From positions 1 through 64,000 of the forward strand of contig NZ_SMOK01000005.1 in assembly GCF_004353925.1 (NCBI RefSeq): DNA of 64,000 bases, written 5' to 3'. A program made the position numbers and the translations under genes. Of the stretch, positions 41,005 to 52,451 are shown piece by piece (position 1 is the first letter of the stretch; each line of letters opens with the position of its first letter). The stretch comes from Pseudomonas sp. H9 (GTDB lineage Bacteria > Pseudomonadota > Gammaproteobacteria > Pseudomonadales > Pseudomonadaceae). The notes under the pieces were generated by a model. The model was not told the origin of the DNA. It ran no database searches and worked only from the letters and a program-made list of their open reading frames with translations.

Positions 41005-42138
41005 ATGAAAGCTGACTGGGACATCTTCTGTTGTGTCGTTGATAACTACGGCGACATTGGCGTGACTTGGCGTCTGGCACGGCAATTGGTAGCCGAGCAC
41101 GGGCTGGCAGTGCGCCTGTGGGTGGATGACCTCAGCGCCTTCGCGCGTATCTGCCCGGACGCTGATGCTCAGGCACCTCGCCAATGGCAACAGGGCGTGG
41201 AGGTGTGCCGTTGGCTGCCGGATTGGCAAGAAACGTCAGTAGCTGACGTAGTCATCGGCGCGTTTGCCTGTCAGTTGCCGGCCGCTTATGTGCAAGCAAT
41301 GCTCGATTGCCCGCGTCGCCCCTTATGGCTGAACCTGGAGTACCTGAGCGCTGAACACTGGGTTGAAGGCTGTCATGGTTTGCCTTCACCTCAACCTAAC
41401 GGCCTGCGCAAAGTGTTTTTCTTTCCCGGCTTTACCGCCAAAACCGGGGGATTGCTGCGCGAAGCCACGCTATTGGCACGTCGTGAAGCGTTCGAGCAAG
41501 ACCCAGCAGCGCGTCAGGCCTTTCTTCAGCGCTTGGGTGTCACCCCAGCCGATGGTGCCCGCCTGATTTCCCTGTTTGCCTACGAAAATGCCAGCCTGGC
41601 CAGTTGGCTCGATGCCTTGGCCGCCGACAGCCGTGGCAACCATCTGCTGGTACCTGAGGGGCGGATTCTGGGCGACGTGCAAGCGTGGCTGGGCGACAGT
41701 GACCTGCATGCGGGTCGTGTACTCGAGCGGGGCGCCTTGACGGTACAGATCCTGCCTTTCGTCAGTCAGGACGACTACGACCAATTGCTCTGGAGCTGCG
41801 ATTTCAACGCAGTGCGGGGTGAAGATTCGTTCGTCCGGGCGCAATGGGCGGGGCGGCCGCTGCTCTGGCACATCTATGTGCAGGAGGAATACGCCCATTG
41901 GGAAAAGCTCGAGGCGTTCCTCGATCACTACGTCGTCGGGCTTTCGCCGTTGGCCAAAGCAGCGCTGGTCGATTTGTGGCGGGCCTGGAACATGGATCGC
42001 GACATGGGGCAGGCCTGGCAACAGGTGCTTGAGCACTGGGCTGAACTCGACCAGCACGCCCGCCGTTGGAGCGCTACACAGGCCGCTCAGCCGGACCTCG
42101 CCACGGCGCTGGTACAGTTTTACCGAAATTCGCTATGA
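41005..42138 (+). CDS. earP: EF-P arginine rhamnosyltransferase
   Basis: EarP transfers rhamnose from dTDP-rhamnose to Arg32 of elongation factor P, which lets ribosomes translate polyproline stretches. The 377 residues match the family (DUF2331): it starts WDIFCCVVDNYGDIGVTWRLARQL with the substrate-binding Asp residues, and contains FFFPGFTAKTGGLLRE, SLFAYENASLASWL and the nucleotide-sugar site CDFNAVRGEDSFVRAQWAGRP. It is 48 bases upstream of efp, the standard order. GGGGCCAGTG precedes ATG 41005; the GTG just before it is an alternative. Confidence 0.97.
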   Translation: MKADWDIFCCVVDNYGDIGVTWRLARQLVAEHGLAVRLWVDDLSAFARICPDADAQAPRQWQQGVEVCRWLPDWQETSVADVVIGAFACQLPAAYVQAMLDCPRRPLWLNLEYLSAEHWVEGCHGLPSPQPNGLRKVFFFPGFTAKTGGLLREATLLARREAFEQDPAARQAFLQRLGVTPADGARLISLFAYENASLASWLDALAADSRGNHLLVPEGRILGDVQAWLGDSDLHAGRVLERGALTVQILPFVSQDDYDQLLWSCDFNAVRGEDSFVRAQWAGRPLLWHIYVQEEYAHWEKLEAFLDHYVVGLSPLAKAALVDLWRAWNMDRDMGQAWQQVLEHWAELDQHARRWSATQAAQPDLATALVQFYRNSL

Positions 42139-42186
42139 TACGCGGCCTCGATTTTTGTAAATCCATCCAAATTCGGATATCTCGCG

Positions 42187-42756
42187 ATGAAAACTGGTAA
42201 AGAACTGAAACCCGGTACCGTACTGCGGATCGACAACGACCCGTGGCTGGTTCAGAAAGCTGAATTCACCAAGTCGGGCCGTAACAGCGCGATCATGAAG
42301 ACCAAGCTGAAGAACCTGCTGACTGGCTACAAGACCGAAACCGTTTACGGTGCGGACGACAAGCTGGACGACGTGATCCTGGATCGCAAAGAAGCGACCC
42401 TGTCGTTCATCAGCGGTGACTCCTACACCTTCATGGACACCACCGACTACACCATGTACGAACTGAACGCTGAAGACATCGAAGCCGTTCTGCCGTACAT
42501 CGAAGAAGGCATGGAAGACGTCTGCGAAGCAGTCTTCTTCGAAGGCCGTCTGGTATCGGTAGAACTGCCGACCACCATCAGCCGTCAGGTTGTCTACACC
42601 GAGAACGCTGCTCGCGGCGACACCTCGGGCAAGGTCATGAAACCTGCCAAGCTGAAAAACGGCACTGAAATCAGCGTTGCTGACTTCATCCAGATCGACG
42701 AGTGGATCGACATCGACACTCGCGACAACAGCTTCAAAGGCCGTTCCAAGAAGTAA
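42187..42756 (+). CDS. efp: Elongation factor P
   Basis: EF-P relieves ribosomes stalled at polyproline motifs. The 189-residue protein has three beta-barrel domains. The modification loop is [12 protein letters not shown] with Arg32, the type that EarP rhamnosylates, instead of the Lys used by EpmA. The C-terminus ends in [16 protein letters not shown]. Its own promoter may use TATGAT at 42134-42139, inside the end of earP. A strong terminator follows 15 bases after the stop. Confidence 0.98.
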   Translation: MKTGKELKPGTVLRIDNDPWLVQKAEFTKSGRNSAIMKTKLKNLLTGYKTETVYGADDKLDDVILDRKEATLSFISGDSYTFMDTTDYTMYELNAEDIEAVLPYIEEGMEDVCEAVFFEGRLVSVELPTTISRQVVYTENAARGDTSGKVMKPAKLKNGTEISVADFIQIDEWIDIDTRDNSFKGRSKK

Positions 42757-42770
42757 TTCCTGGCGCCTAC

Positions 42771-42799
42771 AAAAAACCCGGCCTTGGCCGGGTTTTTTT
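42771..42799 (+). terminator. Rho-independent terminator of efp
   Basis: Stem AACCCGGCC / GGCCGGGTT with a 2-nt loop followed by T residues. Upstream A residues make it partly bidirectional, so it could also stop minus-strand transcripts from ohr. Confidence 0.93.
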
Positions 42800-42816
42800 A
42801 TGTCCGGGATTTACCC

Positions 42817-43245
42817 TCAGACCGTCACGTGCAGGCGGACGTCGACATTGCCGCGGGTGGCGTTGGAGTAAGGGCAGACTTGGTGGGCTGCGTCCACCAG
42901 TGCCTGTGCGTCAGCCTGTTGCAGACCCGGCAGGGCAATGTGCAGATCAATGTCCAGACCAAATCCACCCGGGATTTGACCGATGCCGACTTTGGCAGTG
43001 ATCGAGCTGTCGGCAGGCAAGGCTTTTTTCTGCTGGCCGGCAACAAACTTCAGGGCACCGATAAAACAGGCCGAGTAGCCAGCGGCGAACAATTGTTCGG
43101 GGTTGGTACCTTCACCCCCAGCGCCGCCCAGTTCCTTGGGGGTGCTCAATTTGACTTCAAGTTTACCGTCGCTTGAGCGCGAACTGCCGTCGCGACCGCC
43201 GGTGGACTTGGCTTCAGCAATGTACAGCGGAGTGACCTTTTGCAT
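42817..43245 (-). CDS. ohr: Organic hydroperoxide resistance protein
   Basis: A 142-residue Ohr peroxidase that reduces organic hydroperoxides with lipoylated protein as electron donor. The catalytic Cys60 in AAGYSACFIGALKFV and resolving Cys124 in HQVCPYSNATRGN are both present. It starts KVTPLYIAEAKSTGGRDG, as usual for Ohr rather than OsmC. ohrR lies 125 bases upstream on the same strand, with an AT-rich candidate operator between them, so induction by organic peroxide is expected. Confidence 0.96.
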   Translation of the reverse strand: MQKVTPLYIAEAKSTGGRDGSSRSSDGKLEVKLSTPKELGGAGGEGTNPEQLFAAGYSACFIGALKFVAGQQKKALPADSSITAKVGIGQIPGGFGLDIDLHIALPGLQQADAQALVDAAHQVCPYSNATRGNVDVRLHVTV

Positions 43246-43301
43246 CTTGAGCCTCGCGTGTGTGTTGCGCCGCAGCGCTGAGTGGGTACGGGCATTAACT
43301 T

Positions 43302-43327
43302 AGTACGCAATTATTTAGCGCACAAGA
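43302..43327. promoter_or_regulatory. Candidate OhrR operator in the ohr promoter
   Basis: The AT-rich stretch AGTACGCAATTATTTAGCGC followed by ACAAG resembles the imperfect palindromes bound by OhrR (a TA-GCAATT-like half with a TAGCGCA-like half). It lies about 57-85 bases upstream of ohr. Recognition is by similarity to known OhrR sites; I cannot score it. Confidence 0.35.
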
Positions 43328-43370
43328 TAAATTTCGACCAGCTTACAAACGGTCATTCACAGCATAGCTG

Positions 43371-43829
43371 TCAGAGGTTTTTTTGCAGGTTGGCGCGTAG
43401 TTCCAGCAACTCGGCCTGCAGCTGTTGCAGGCGCTCAAGGCTTTCGCCGCTGGCGGCCAGAATGCACTGTGGAATGGCCTCGGCGCGGCTTTGCAGGGCA
43501 CGTCCCTGTTCGCTCAGGTGCACCTGTACGACCCGTTCATCTTCACGGCTGCGGGTGCGCTTGAGCAGGCCTTCGGCTTCCAGGCGCTTGAGAAGCGGGG
43601 TGAGCGAGCCCGGATCCGTCAGTAGGCGCTGGCTGATCTCACCGACGGTCAAGCCATCCTGCTCCCACAGCACCAGCATCGCCAGGTACTGTGGATAAGT
43701 CAGCCCCAGTTGTTGCAGCAGGGGCTTGTAGACTTTGGTCATCAGCAGCGACGTTGAGTACAGCGCGAAGCACACTTGGTTATCGAGCAACAGTTCATCG
43801 CAGGGAGCAGGTGATTTCGGGGCGTTCAT
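43371..43829 (-). CDS. ohrR: MarR family organic peroxide sensor OhrR
   Basis: A 152-residue MarR-type repressor. The peroxide-sensing Cys20 occurs in LLLDNQVCFALYSTSLLMTK, the same position as in known OhrR proteins. The winged helix is LTVGEISQRLLTDPGSLTPLLKRLEAEGLLKRTRSREDERVVQVHLSEQG (seen in pieces). ATG 43829 is used since AAAGGA is correctly spaced for it, but too close to the ATG at 43835. It precedes ohr on the same strand. Confidence 0.95.
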   Translation of the reverse strand: MNAPKSPAPCDELLLDNQVCFALYSTSLLMTKVYKPLLQQLGLTYPQYLAMLVLWEQDGLTVGEISQRLLTDPGSLTPLLKRLEAEGLLKRTRSREDERVVQVHLSEQGRALQSRAEAIPQCILAASGESLERLQQLQAELLELRANLQKNL

Positions 43830-43861
43830 GCACATCCTTTCATTCGTTGAGTCCTTGGAAT

Positions 43862-44827
43862 TTAGCACGCTGATGACCAGCGCAGCTCGCTTTGCAGGGC
43901 CAGGTCCCAAGGCGGCACGGGACTGAATCGGCTTTTGAGGAATTCGAGTAGCAAACGGCTGCGAGAGTTCGTTTCGTGTTCCAGGCGTAAGGCATAAATA
44001 CCGCTGGACTCGGCAGCAGGCAGGCCATTGTCGCAAAACAGCGGCAGCAGTTCGCCGCGCAACAAGTAGTCGCTTATCAGCCAGGTGGGCAGGTGGGCGA
44101 TGCCCAGGCCAGCCAGAGCACCGAACAACAAAGTCTCGGCATTGTTGGCGCTCATGCGCATTCGCGTAGGGCGGTACAGGCGTAACTGACCGTCGACGGC
44201 AAAGCGCCAGGCAAACGGTGGTGCCAGGCCGTCCCAGTCCAGGCCGTCATGCTCGGGTAGTTCGCTGGGGCAGGTGGGCACACCACGTGCGGCCAGATAG
44301 GCAGGGCTGGCACAGGCAATCCGCACCATGTAGGCCAGTGGTGTGGCCACCAGGCGGGTATCGGCCAACGGCCCGGCGCGTAGCACCAGGTCGACTTCTC
44401 CCAGGTGTGAGCCATGCAGGTCGACAAAGCTGTCGATCAGGCGCAGTTGCACATCAAGCCCTGGGTAGGCCACCAGAAAGTCGGCAATCGCCGGGGCCAG
44501 ATGGCGACGACCGAATGCGGCAGGGGCATCAATCCGGATCAAGCCTTCCGGGGCATTGCTCAGCGATACCGCTTCAGCGCGGGCCAGGCGCAGTTCTTCT
44601 ACGATGCGTCGGGCCCGTTCCGCAAAGGCATTGCCGGCTGGAGTGGGGCGTACGGCATGGGTGCTGCGCACGAACAGGCGGCTACCGACTGCGCTTTCCA
44701 GGGCGTCAATGCGCCGGGCCACGGCGGAAGGCGTGAGCGGATGGCGCCGGGCGGTCGCAGAAAAGCTGCCGGTCTCCAGCACATCGAGGAACAGACTGAG
44801 TTGTTCGGTGAGGGTGTCAGGGTTCAT
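43862..44827 (-). CDS. LysR family transcriptional regulator
   Basis: A 321-residue LysR-type regulator: helix-turn-helix at residues 10-70 (LSLFLDVLETGSFSATARRHPLTPSAVARRIDALE), effector domain beyond 95. HPLTPSAV in the recognition helix replaces the more usual LHVTQPAV. It is divergent from the TauE/SafE gene; the 112-bp gap contains the dyad AATGGC-AAA-GCCATT. It probably regulates that permease. The ATG at 44827 fits LysR length. It ends 33 bases before ohrR begins, on the same strand. Confidence 0.88.
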   Translation of the reverse strand: MNPDTLTEQLSLFLDVLETGSFSATARRHPLTPSAVARRIDALESAVGSRLFVRSTHAVRPTPAGNAFAERARRIVEELRLARAEAVSLSNAPEGLIRIDAPAAFGRRHLAPAIADFLVAYPGLDVQLRLIDSFVDLHGSHLGEVDLVLRAGPLADTRLVATPLAYMVRIACASPAYLAARGVPTCPSELPEHDGLDWDGLAPPFAWRFAVDGQLRLYRPTRMRMSANNAETLLFGALAGLGIAHLPTWLISDYLLRGELLPLFCDNGLPAAESSGIYALRLEHETNSRSRLLLEFLKSRFSPVPPWDLALQSELRWSSAC

Positions 44828-44850
44828 TTCGCGTGGTCTGCTTATGCGTA

Positions 44851-44865
44851 AATGGCAAAGCCATT
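44851..44865. promoter_or_regulatory. Candidate LysR operator dyad
   Basis: A perfect 6-bp inverted repeat AATGGC / GCCATT with a 3-bp centre lies 24 bases before the LysR gene and 75 bases before the TauE/SafE gene. Confidence 0.35.
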
Positions 44866-44939
44866 GTGCGTTGCTGTGCGTTTCCCTGCCAGCACCGTCT
44901 CGGTAGCATGCAGCCATTGGTTTTCGGTGAGAGGCAGCA

Positions 44940-45689
44940 ATGATTGAGTGGGTAATCTACATCGCACTGGGCGCGGCGCTGGGCACCGTGGGTGGTTTGT
45001 TTGGGATTGGCGGCGGGTTGATCGCCATTCCAGCCCTTGGCGTGTTGTTCGGCCTCGACCAGCAACTGGCGCAGGGCACGGCGCTGGTAATGGTGGTGCC
45101 AAACGTCTTGCTGGCGCTGTGGCGCTATCACCAACGTAACCGCATCGAGTTGCAGCATGCGTTGCCCCTGGCGGCTGCCAGTTTTGTCTTTGCCTGGCTT
45201 GGCTCGATCTGGGCTGTCGGCCTTGATGCGCAGGCCATGCGTTTCGGATTTGTGTTGTTTCTGGTAGCGCTGGCCGCCTGGAACCTGGCGCGTATGTTCA
45301 TGCGCAAGGCTCAACCGAGCAGCACGTTGCGTCATCCCTGGCCGTGGCTTGGGGTGTTGGGTGGCGGTGCCGGCGTTCTGGGTGGTCTGTTTGGCGTGGG
45401 TGGGGCGGTGGTGGCAACGCCTGTTCTGACCAGTGTCTTCGGCACCACGCAGGTGGTTGCCCAAGGGCTCTCGCTGGCCCTGGCTGCGCCGAGCACCGCC
45501 GTGACACTGCTGACTTATGGCATTCATCAGCATGTGCAGTGGAGTATGGGGATCCCCTTGGCGATTGGTGGCCTGCTGAGCATCAGTTGGGGGGTGAAAC
45601 TGGCTCATGCCATGCCGGAAAAAGTTCTGCGCTCGCTGTTCTGCGGCTTTCTCGTGCTCTGTGCGGTGATGCTGGCGTTCAAGATTTGA
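44940..45689 (+). CDS. Sulfite exporter TauE/SafE family permease
   Basis: A 249-residue inner-membrane protein with about eight hydrophobic segments and two internal repeats marked by GGLFGIGGGLIAIP near residue 20 and GGLFGVGGAVVATP near 148, the family hallmark. Such proteins export organosulfur or carboxylate anions. No sulfonate catabolism genes are nearby, so the substrate is unknown. The ATG at 44940 is preceded by GAGAGGCAG. Its last 11 bases overlap the convergent LysR gene. Confidence 0.92.
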   Translation: MIEWVIYIALGAALGTVGGLFGIGGGLIAIPALGVLFGLDQQLAQGTALVMVVPNVLLALWRYHQRNRIELQHALPLAAASFVFAWLGSIWAVGLDAQAMRFGFVLFLVALAAWNLARMFMRKAQPSSTLRHPWPWLGVLGGGAGVLGGLFGVGGAVVATPVLTSVFGTTQVVAQGLSLALAAPSTAVTLLTYGIHQHVQWSMGIPLAIGGLLSISWGVKLAHAMPEKVLRSLFCGFLVLCAVMLAFKI

Positions 45690-46533
45690 AGCCTTCGGCA
45701 ATGTAATCTGCCATGCAGTCGGTCATCGGTGATTGTGTGCTGGGGTTGCGCAGCAACATGATGCTCGCCGTTGGCAGTTCAGGCAGGCCTTCGGCTTCAC
45801 CGATGATGCGCAAATCGCTGGTGATCAGGCTCTGCAATTGAGCCGTCACGGCCAGGCCGGCACTGACCACCGCCATGATTGCCGGTGTGCTGGCGCTGGT
45901 ATAGGCAATGCGGTATTCCTTGCCGATCGTATCCAGGGCATTGCAGGCCCAGGTACGGCAGCAGCAGTCGGTGTTGAACACAGCCAATGGCAAAGGGCTG
46001 TGTTCGTGCGGGCAAAACCCCTGGGCCTGGACCCAAACCGCACGCTCGCGGCGTAACAATTGGCCGACTTCATGGCCGGGTTCGCAGGTGACAATGGTCA
46101 TGTCCAGATCCTGACGCTGCATCAACTGCCGCGAGCTTTCGCAGTGCACTTCAACCTGGATCAGGGGATAGGCCTGCGCGAAGCTGGAGAGAATGCCAGG
46201 CAGAAAGCGCATGGCGTAGTCGTCCGGTGTACCGATTCGCACCATGCCCACCATGTGCGGCATGCGCAGCGTGTTGAACACCTCGCCGTGTAACTTGAGG
46301 ATGCGCCGTGCGTAGCTGAGCAATACCTGGCCTTCGGCGGTCAGGCGCACTTGGCGCCCGTCACGTTCAAACAGCTGGCGTTGAATGATGTCCTCTTCGA
46401 GGCGCTTCATCTGCATGCTCACCGCCGACTGGGTGCGGTTGACCACTTCACCGGCACGGGTAAAACCGCCGTGCTCGGCAATGGCGACGAAGGTACGCAA
46501 GACTTCGGAGTCGATACTCTGGTACTGGGACAA
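45679..46533 (-). CDS. LysR family regulator (LrhA/HexA-like)
   Basis: A 284-residue LysR-type regulator starting with TTG at 46533; AGGGGATTG upstream is well placed and no in-frame ATG is available before the DNA-binding domain. The helix-turn-helix FTRAGEVVNRTQSAVSMQMKRLEED matches the LrhA/HexA/PecT subfamily. The effector domain contains an unusual run of three cysteines (FNTDCCCRTWACN) near residue 195, which might sense redox or metals. It is convergent with the TauE gene (11-base overlap) and divergent from a DUF1127 gene. Confidence 0.87.
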   Translation of the reverse strand: MSQYQSIDSEVLRTFVAIAEHGGFTRAGEVVNRTQSAVSMQMKRLEEDIIQRQLFERDGRQVRLTAEGQVLLSYARRILKLHGEVFNTLRMPHMVGMVRIGTPDDYAMRFLPGILSSFAQAYPLIQVEVHCESSRQLMQRQDLDMTIVTCEPGHEVGQLLRRERAVWVQAQGFCPHEHSPLPLAVFNTDCCCRTWACNALDTIGKEYRIAYTSASTPAIMAVVSAGLAVTAQLQSLITSDLRIIGEAEGLPELPTASIMLLRNPSTQSPMTDCMADYIAEGFKS

Positions 46534-46630
46534 TGCATCAATCCCCTAGATGTATGACATAAGAAACATTCGTTGGATTGATCTTAGGCCTGACCTGACA
46601 CTGTCGTCATCCCACACGGAGGGCAAGACG

Positions 46631-46861
46631 ATGAAAGGTCAGAAATCGCTGGTCCTGCTGTACCCTCAGCCGCATCAGGGCGGCTTTTCCCAGCTGTTCC
46701 AGGGCGCTATTCGGCAGTTGGCGCGCTGGTGGCAGTTGCACCAGCAACGCTTGGAGCTGGCACGCTTGAGTGACGCTGCGCTGCACGATATCGGTATGAG
46801 CCGTGTAGATATCTTGCAGGAGGTGGAGCGGCCATTCTGGGATGACCCGCTGAAAAAATGA
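46631..46861 (+). CDS. DUF1127 domain small protein
   Basis: A 76-residue basic protein with the C-terminal DUF1127 motif, QRLELARLSDAALHDIGMSRVDILQEVERPFW (seen over residues 40-71). DUF1127 proteins are small, Arg-rich and in some bacteria affect RNA turnover or phosphate/carbon metabolism. GGAGGG is correctly placed before the ATG at 46631. It is divergent from the LrhA-like regulator, and the gap has the inverted repeat ATCAATCC (46537-46544) / GGATTGAT (46575-46582), so this gene may be that regulator's target. Confidence 0.88.
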   Translation: MKGQKSLVLLYPQPHQGGFSQLFQGAIRQLARWWQLHQQRLELARLSDAALHDIGMSRVDILQEVERPFWDDPLKK

Positions 46862-46919
46862 GTCGCGCCCAACCGGTGTCGCGACTACCTTGAGTGGGCT
46901 TGTTCTGAAGGAGTCGGGC

Positions 46920-49527
<2,608 letters not shown>

Positions 49528-49617
49528 TTACCAGTTGCAGTGCGCCTTGTTGCACTGGCGCCATTGACGGACAATGGCGGCTTTTGCTTGAGGCAGCGGC
49601 GCGAGCCGGGAGACAGC

Positions 49618-50373
49618 ATGACAGTGGAACGGGTGGAGCGGGTGCTGGCCCGGGTGCAAGACCAATACGGCACCATCAGCGTGCTGGAAGTCGAGGACTA
49701 TCGGTTTCTCGAGTTCGGCGACGCGATCGAGCAGAGCTGCGTATTTACTGCCGACCCCAGTTGGCTGGAGTATGACTATACCCGCGCCATGTTGATTGGT
49801 GCGCTGTGCCATGAGGCACCTGAAAGTGCGCTGTTCCTTGGCTTGGGTGCTGGCACCCTGACCCAGGCGTGCCTGAAGTTCCTGCCGCTCGAAGACGTCG
49901 AGGCCATTGAGCTACGCCCCGATGTACCGCGCCTGGCCATCGAGTACCTGGGCCTGGACGATGACCCGCGTCTTTACATCCGCATTGGCGATGCCATGGA
50001 ACTGCTTAACACGGCGGAACCGGCCGATCTGATCTTCGTCGACTTGTACACCGATCATGGTCCCAACGCAGCCCACCTGGCATGGCGTTTCCTGGAAGAC
50101 TGCCAGAAGCGCTTGCAGCCCGGCGGATGGCTGATCATCAACCAATGGGCTGGTGATGATGGCAAGCCGTTGGGCGCCGCCTTGTTGCGCGGTCTTTATC
50201 ACCATCATTACTGGGAGCTGCCGGTCAAAGAGGGCAATGTGATCCTGTTGGTGCCGGCTGAGCTTGATCAAACGCTTGATCTGGACGGGCTCAAAGCGCG
50301 GGCAGAAGCCTTGGCGCCGCGCTTGGGCTACTCGTTGCAACCGCTGATCAGCGAGATTCGCCCGGCCACCTGA
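49618..50373 (+). CDS. Spermidine-synthase-like SAM-binding protein
   Basis: A 251-residue protein with the spermidine synthase/SAM-methyltransferase Rossmann fold: ESALFLGLGAGTLTQACLKFLP (SAM loop) near residue 68, VEAIELRPDVPRLA, and DLIFVDLYTDHGPNAAHLAWRFLE. The usual spermidine synthase GGGDG motif is replaced by GLGAG and the DxxD polyamine site is altered, so it may be a methyltransferase or aminopropyltransferase of unknown substrate. CGGGAG precedes ATG 49618. It is divergent from the DAHP synthase gene. Confidence 0.85.
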   Translation: MTVERVERVLARVQDQYGTISVLEVEDYRFLEFGDAIEQSCVFTADPSWLEYDYTRAMLIGALCHEAPESALFLGLGAGTLTQACLKFLPLEDVEAIELRPDVPRLAIEYLGLDDDPRLYIRIGDAMELLNTAEPADLIFVDLYTDHGPNAAHLAWRFLEDCQKRLQPGGWLIINQWAGDDGKPLGAALLRGLYHHHYWELPVKEGNVILLVPAELDQTLDLDGLKARAEALAPRLGYSLQPLISEIRPAT

Positions 50374-50728
50374 GCCGCATCCTAGAGCAGGCGAAAGAAA
50401 ATCGATTCAGCCGCCTGCAACCTCAACCACCCAGGCCCGTGGCAACGCGGCCTGACGCTGGCGTGTTGCGATAAAAAAATCTCCCGTGATTTGCGAATTC
50501 AGGTATAGTACGCGCCGGTCTTTTACCGGACCTCGTTTAGGTAGTGCAATTCTCCGAAGCCAGCTTCGGCTGCGCGTCCGCTCTGCGGGCTCTCCTTGAC
50601 GTTCCTTTTTTTCTTCAATCGTTTTCGCAAATCCCCGCCGACAAAGCTGCCAGGGTGACCTTCGGGTCTTACAAGGCATGCGCAGCTTTGGAGCATGGGT
50701 CTTTGCGGATGCACTTAGAGGCAGACCC
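50374..50728 (+). promoter_or_regulatory. Long leader region of the DEAD-box helicase gene
   Basis: A 355-bp gap. TATAGT at 50504-50509 is a good -10 hexamer; no matching -35 is clear. Transcription from there would give a leader of about 210 nt. It contains the perfect hairpin CCGAAGC-CA-GCTTCGG (50554-50569) and a U-rich stretch near 50605-50615. Cold-shock helicase genes such as csdA often have long structured leaders. No gene is seen. Confidence 0.5.
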
Positions 50729-52393
50729 ATGACCCAGGAAACCGGCGGCTTCGCCGCTCTCGATCTTCATCCGAGCATTGTTGCTGCTGTACTGGCTACC
50801 GGCTACGAAGAGCCGTCCGCCATTCAGCAGCAATCGATCCCGATTATTCTCGCCGGTCACGACATGATCGGTCAGGCGCAGACAGGTACCGGTAAAACCG
50901 CTGCCTTCGCACTGCCTATCCTGAACCGCATCGACCCGAGCAAGCGCGAGCCGCAAGCCCTGATCCTGGCGCCAACCCGTGAGTTGGCGCTGCAAGTAGC
51001 CACCGCTTTTGAAACCTACGCCAAGCAAATGCCGGGCGTAACCGTGGTGGCCGTATACGGTGGTGCCCCGATGGGCCCACAACTGAAAGCAATCCGCAAC
51101 GGCGCGCAAATCGTCGTGGCAACCCCGGGCCGTCTGTGCGACCACCTGCGTCGCGACGAAAAGGTCCTGGCTACCGTCAACCATCTGGTACTCGACGAAG
51201 CCGACGAAATGCTCAAGCTGGGTTTCATGGACGACCTGGAAGTGATCTTCAAGGCCATGCCGGAAAGCCGTCAGACTGTACTGTTCTCGGCCACCCTGCC
51301 AGCCTCGATCCGCGCAATTGCCGAGCGTCACCTGCGTGAGCCGAAGCACGTCAAGATCCAAAGCAAGACCCAGACCGTAACCGCTATCGAACAAGCTCAC
51401 CTGATGGTCCACGCCGACCAGAAGGTTTCTGCCGTCCTGCGCCTGCTGGAAGTGGAAGAGTTCGATGCCCTGATCGCCTTCGTGCGTACCAAGCAAGCCA
51501 CCCTGGATCTGGCCAGCGCCCTGGAAGCCAAAGGCTACAAAGCTGCTGCGCTGAACGGTGACATTGCCCAGAACCAGCGTGAGCGCGTCATCGACTCGCT
51601 CAAGGATGGCCGTCTGGACATCGTCGTCGCTACCGACGTTGCTGCCCGTGGTCTGGACGTACCGCGCATCACTCACGTGTTCAACGTTGACATGCCGTAC
51701 GACCCGGAGTCCTACGTTCACCGTATCGGCCGTACCGGTCGTGCCGGTCGTGAAGGTCGTGCACTGCTGCTGGTCACCCCGCGTGAGCGCCGCATGCTGC
51801 AAGTGATCGAGCGTGTTACTGGCCAGAAGGTTGCCGAAGTTCGTCTGCCAAATGCCCAGGCCGTTCTTGATGCACGTATCAAGAAGCTGACCAACAGCCT
51901 GGCGCCGCTGGTGGCCGAAGCTGAGTCCACCCACGGTGATCTGCTGGATCGTCTGACTGCCGACATCGGCTGCAGCCCGCGTGCGCTGGCCGCAGCACTG
52001 CTGCGCAAGGCTACCAACGGTCAAGCCCTGACCCTGGAAGCGGTCGAGAAAGAGCAGCCGCTGGTTCCGACCTACACCCCGCGTGAGCGCACTGGCGGTG
52101 ACCGTCCAGAGCGTGGTGAGCGTGAGCGTCGTGCGCCAATGCCGCTGGCTGAAGGCCGTGCCCGCTGCCGTACCGCGCTGGGTGCGCGTGATGGCATCGC
52201 GGCCAAGAACCTGCTCGGCGCCATCCTCAACGAAGGTGGCCTGGCCCGCGAAGCCATCGGTCGCATCCAGGTGCGCGACAGCTTCAGCCTGGTCGAGCTG
52301 CCGGAAGAAGGTCTGGAGCGTCTGCTGGCCAAGCTCAAGGATACCCGTGTTGCCGGTAAGCAGCTGAAGCTGCGCCGCTACCGCGAAGACTGA
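50729..52393 (+). CDS. deaD: DEAD/DEAH-box RNA helicase (DeaD/CsdA type)
   Basis: A 554-residue ATP-dependent RNA helicase. The Q motif (GYEEPSAIQQQSIP), motif I AQTGTGKT, PTRELA, motif II DEAD in VLDEADEML, SAT and the C-terminal HRIGRTGRAGR are all intact. After the helicase core (1-360) come an extended dimerisation-type region, an Arg/Glu-rich segment (ERGERERRAP, about 460-475), and a DbpA-type RNA-binding domain at the end. Length and order fit DeaD, which helps ribosome assembly and mRNA decay at low temperature. AGAGG precedes ATG 50729. Confidence 0.95.
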   Translation: MTQETGGFAALDLHPSIVAAVLATGYEEPSAIQQQSIPIILAGHDMIGQAQTGTGKTAAFALPILNRIDPSKREPQALILAPTRELALQVATAFETYAKQMPGVTVVAVYGGAPMGPQLKAIRNGAQIVVATPGRLCDHLRRDEKVLATVNHLVLDEADEMLKLGFMDDLEVIFKAMPESRQTVLFSATLPASIRAIAERHLREPKHVKIQSKTQTVTAIEQAHLMVHADQKVSAVLRLLEVEEFDALIAFVRTKQATLDLASALEAKGYKAAALNGDIAQNQRERVIDSLKDGRLDIVVATDVAARGLDVPRITHVFNVDMPYDPESYVHRIGRTGRAGREGRALLLVTPRERRMLQVIERVTGQKVAEVRLPNAQAVLDARIKKLTNSLAPLVAEAESTHGDLLDRLTADIGCSPRALAAALLRKATNGQALTLEAVEKEQPLVPTYTPRERTGGDRPERGERERRAPMPLAEGRARCRTALGARDGIAAKNLLGAILNEGGLAREAIGRIQVRDSFSLVELPEEGLERLLAKLKDTRVAGKQLKLRRYRED

Positions 52394-52405
52394 TCCGCGA
52401 GCGCT

Positions 52406-52439
52406 AAAAAAATCCCCGACTGAGTCGGGGATTTTTTTT
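52406..52439 (+). terminator. Rho-independent terminator of deaD
   Basis: Stem AATCCCCGAC / GTCGGGGATT with a TGA loop, followed by about eight T residues. Confidence 0.95.
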
Positions 52440-52451
52440 GCCTGACAGGCT

